DNA of 6,707 nt from positions 1 to 6,707 of the forward strand of contig JAEYTA010000131.1 of the NCBI GenBank assembly GCA_023434265.1, given 5' to 3'. Positions 5,894 through 6,707 of the stretch are shown piece by piece. This stretch comes from Pseudomonadota bacterium (lineage in GTDB: Bacteria; Pseudomonadota; Alphaproteobacteria; Caulobacterales; Caulobacteraceae). The position numbers were made by a program, and so were the translations under genes. The notes under the pieces are model-generated. The model was not told the origin of the DNA and made no database searches. It worked only from the letters and a program-made list of their open reading frames with translations. Numbering within the stretch: the first letter of the stretch is position 1; each line of letters begins with the position of its first letter.

Positions 5894-5899
5894 TAGATT
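5894..5899 (+). promoter_or_regulatory. Possible -10 box of uvrB (leaderless transcript)
   Basis: TAGATT matches the TATAAT consensus at four of six positions and ends six bases before the A of the uvrB ATG (5906), so transcription would begin at or next to the start codon. There is no Shine-Dalgarno upstream of that ATG, as expected for a leaderless mRNA, which is common in Caulobacter-type bacteria. The -35 region at the right spacing (TGGCGA, 5871-5876) is weak. Confidence 0.4.
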
Positions 5900-5901
5900 G
5901 C

Positions 5902-5916
5902 GTTCATGAACCGTTC
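5902..5916 (+). promoter_or_regulatory. LexA (SOS) box GTTC-N7-GTTC overlapping the uvrB start codon
   Basis: GTTCATGAACCGTTC contains two GTTC half-sites exactly seven bases apart, the published LexA-binding pattern of Alphaproteobacteria. The uvrB ATG is the first three bases of the spacer. Being immediately downstream of the possible -10 box, bound LexA would block transcription initiation. The first ten bases are also a perfect palindrome (GTTCATGAAC). An exact match next to a DNA-repair gene is unlikely by chance, but binding is not demonstrated. Confidence 0.75.
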
Positions 5917-6707
5917 CAGTTCGCCCAAGGGGTCCGCGCCCCGCACGCAGAAGCCCGTCCACGTGCCCGGCCAGCTGGCCGAGGCCCCCGCCGCCTTCCT
6001 GCGCGACGACGAGGGCCGCCCGGCCAAGGCCCCGCCGAAGACGCCGAACATGCCGATGTTCGCGCCGGTCACGGGTCCGCGCCTGACGCCCGAGGAGGCT
6101 CCCGGCGCCCCCGCCGGCTGGGTGCCGCACCGTCCCGACCGCCCGGACCAGCGCAAGCGCATCCCCTTCCGGCTGGAGACGAAATACACGGCCGCCGGCG
6201 ACCAGCCCGCCGCCATCGCCGAACTGGTCGAGCAGGCGAACGGGGGCGAACGCGACCAGGTCCTGCTCGGCGTCACCGGCTCGGGCAAGACCTTCACCAT
6301 GGCCAAGGTCATCGAACAGACCCAGCGCCCGGCCCTGATCCTCGCCCCCAACAAGACCCTCGCGGCTCAACTGTACTCGGAGTTCAAGGCGTTCTTCCCG
6401 GATAATGCCGTCGAATACTTTGTATCGTACTACGACTATTATCAACCGGAGGCATATGTTCCCAGAACGGACACCTATATTGAGAAGGACTCAAGCATCA
6501 ATGAACAGATAGACCGGATGCGGCATTCCGCAACCCGGGCTATACTCGAAAGGGACGACGTGATCGTGGTGGCCAGCGTGAGCTGCATCTACGGCATCGG
6601 CTCGGTCGAGACCTACACCGCCATGACCTTCACCCTGAAGGTCGGGGACCAGATCGACGAGGCCAAGCTGCGCGCCGACCTGATCGCCCTGCAGTACAAG
6701 CGCAACG
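5906..6707 (+). CDS. uvrB: UvrABC excinuclease subunit B, N-terminal part (3' end beyond window)
   Basis: The first 267 residues of UvrB, the damage-verifying helicase-like subunit of nucleotide excision repair that receives DNA from UvrA and recruits UvrC. Homology starts near residue 88 (FRLETKYTAAGDQPAAI). It includes the Walker A motif GVTGSGKT (122-129), LAPNKTLAAQL (146-156), the DNA-strand-separating beta-hairpin SYYDYYQPEAYVP (174-186) and the EKDSSINEQIDRMRHSATR stretch from 193. It then continues to VASVSCIYGIGS. Residues 1-87 are a Pro/Ala/Arg-rich extension, probably disordered; several alphaproteobacterial UvrB proteins carry comparable extensions. If the extension is not translated, Met49 or Met51 would be alternative starts, but codon use is fully coding-like from ATG 5906. 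A LexA box covers the start codon, indicating SOS control. Codons 154-215 show strikingly different codon use while the protein sequence stays canonical. The frame is unbroken. Confidence 0.97.
   Translation, partial: MNRSSSPKGSAPRTQKPVHVPGQLAEAPAAFLRDDEGRPAKAPPKTPNMPMFAPVTGPRLTPEEAPGAPAGWVPHRPDRPDQRKRIPFRLETKYTAAGDQPAAIAELVEQANGGERDQVLLGVTGSGKTFTMAKVIEQTQRPALILAPNKTLAAQLYSEFKAFFPDNAVEYFVSYYDYYQPEAYVPRTDTYIEKDSSINEQIDRMRHSATRAILERDDVIVVASVSCIYGIGSVETYTAMTFTLKVGDQIDEAKLRADLIALQYKRN
6365..6550 (+). other. Low-GC, atypical-codon tract inside uvrB
   Basis: In this 62-codon stretch 25 codons end in A or T, including AGA, GTA, TCA and two ATA. In the 153 uvrB codons before it only 9 do, and in the 52 after it none. 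Base composition falls to about 43% GC at 6421-6480 against roughly 65-70% around it. The encoded residues 154-215 include the conserved beta-hairpin and show no insertion or frameshift, so only the nucleotide sequence is unusual. Confidence 0.85.

Noticed and set aside
4853..6445. Minus-strand open frame of 530 codons
   Set aside because: It runs across the KAS III gene in another frame and antisense through uvrB. The product is low-complexity, and it ends exactly where uvrB codon use becomes AT-rich, as expected for a GC-driven artefact.
6448..6512. GGAGG-CAT-ATG followed by an 18-codon ORF in the +1 frame within the low-GC uvrB tract
   Set aside because: The spacing from GGAGG to ATG is only three bases, the frame is short and internal to uvrB, and nothing else supports expression. 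GGAGG here encodes conserved Pro-Glu-Ala.
6519..6532. Hairpin TGCGG-CATT-CCGCA inside uvrB
   Set aside because: A 5-bp stem in conserved coding sequence is expected by chance at this GC content.
5902..6707. Broken or intein-containing uvrB
   Set aside because: The frame is continuous and collinear with UvrB through Walker A and the beta-hairpin. No inserted residues are present despite the codon-usage anomaly.

Overview
This 6.7-kb window is very GC-rich, with codons ending almost always in G or C. It looks like chromosomal DNA of an alphaproteobacterium, most likely Caulobacterales (Brevundimonas/Phenylobacterium/Caulobacter-like). The grounds are codon use, a uvrB with a long proline-rich N-terminal extension, and a GTTC-N7-GTTC LexA box, the alphaproteobacterial SOS operator type. 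The genus is inference.

Layout. At the left edge, on the minus strand, ogt (380-889, O6-methylguanine repair) is followed by the 5' part of an AraC-family regulator (1-301, running off the edge). A 15-codon ORF with a strong Shine-Dalgarno sits between them (320-367) and is separated from the regulator by an in-frame TGA. Between ogt and the next gene lie two inverted heptamer arrays (901-928 and 991-1025). A plus-strand small MscS-type mechanosensitive channel (1068-2111) converges tail-to-tail, with no base between stop codons, on a minus-strand PEP mutase/isocitrate lyase-fold protein (2112-2894).

The centre is a tightly packed minus-strand operon, read from right to left. It starts with a ketoacyl-ACP synthase III-like condensing enzyme (4633-5778, Cys131/His301/Asn336). 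Next comes a haem-oxygenase-like diiron protein (3905-4633, HxxxDxxH motif), then a histidine-rich protein of unknown function (2964-3908). The stop and start codons overlap at both junctions. The PEP mutase-like gene may be a fourth member after a 69-bp gap. The set looks like a small uncharacterised pathway that makes and oxidatively modifies an acyl chain; the product is not deducible from sequence alone. A palindromic GC-rich repeat lies inside the 5' end of the diiron gene.

The right side holds the divergent 5' part of uvrB (5906 to the edge). Its start codon lies inside a perfect LexA box, with a possible -10 box placed as for a leaderless transcript. Within uvrB, codons 154-215 (about 6365-6550) abruptly switch to A/T-ending and rare codons while keeping the conserved UvrB beta-hairpin protein sequence. 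This is the sharpest compositional anomaly in the window. No rRNA, tRNA, CRISPR array or intact insertion sequence was seen.
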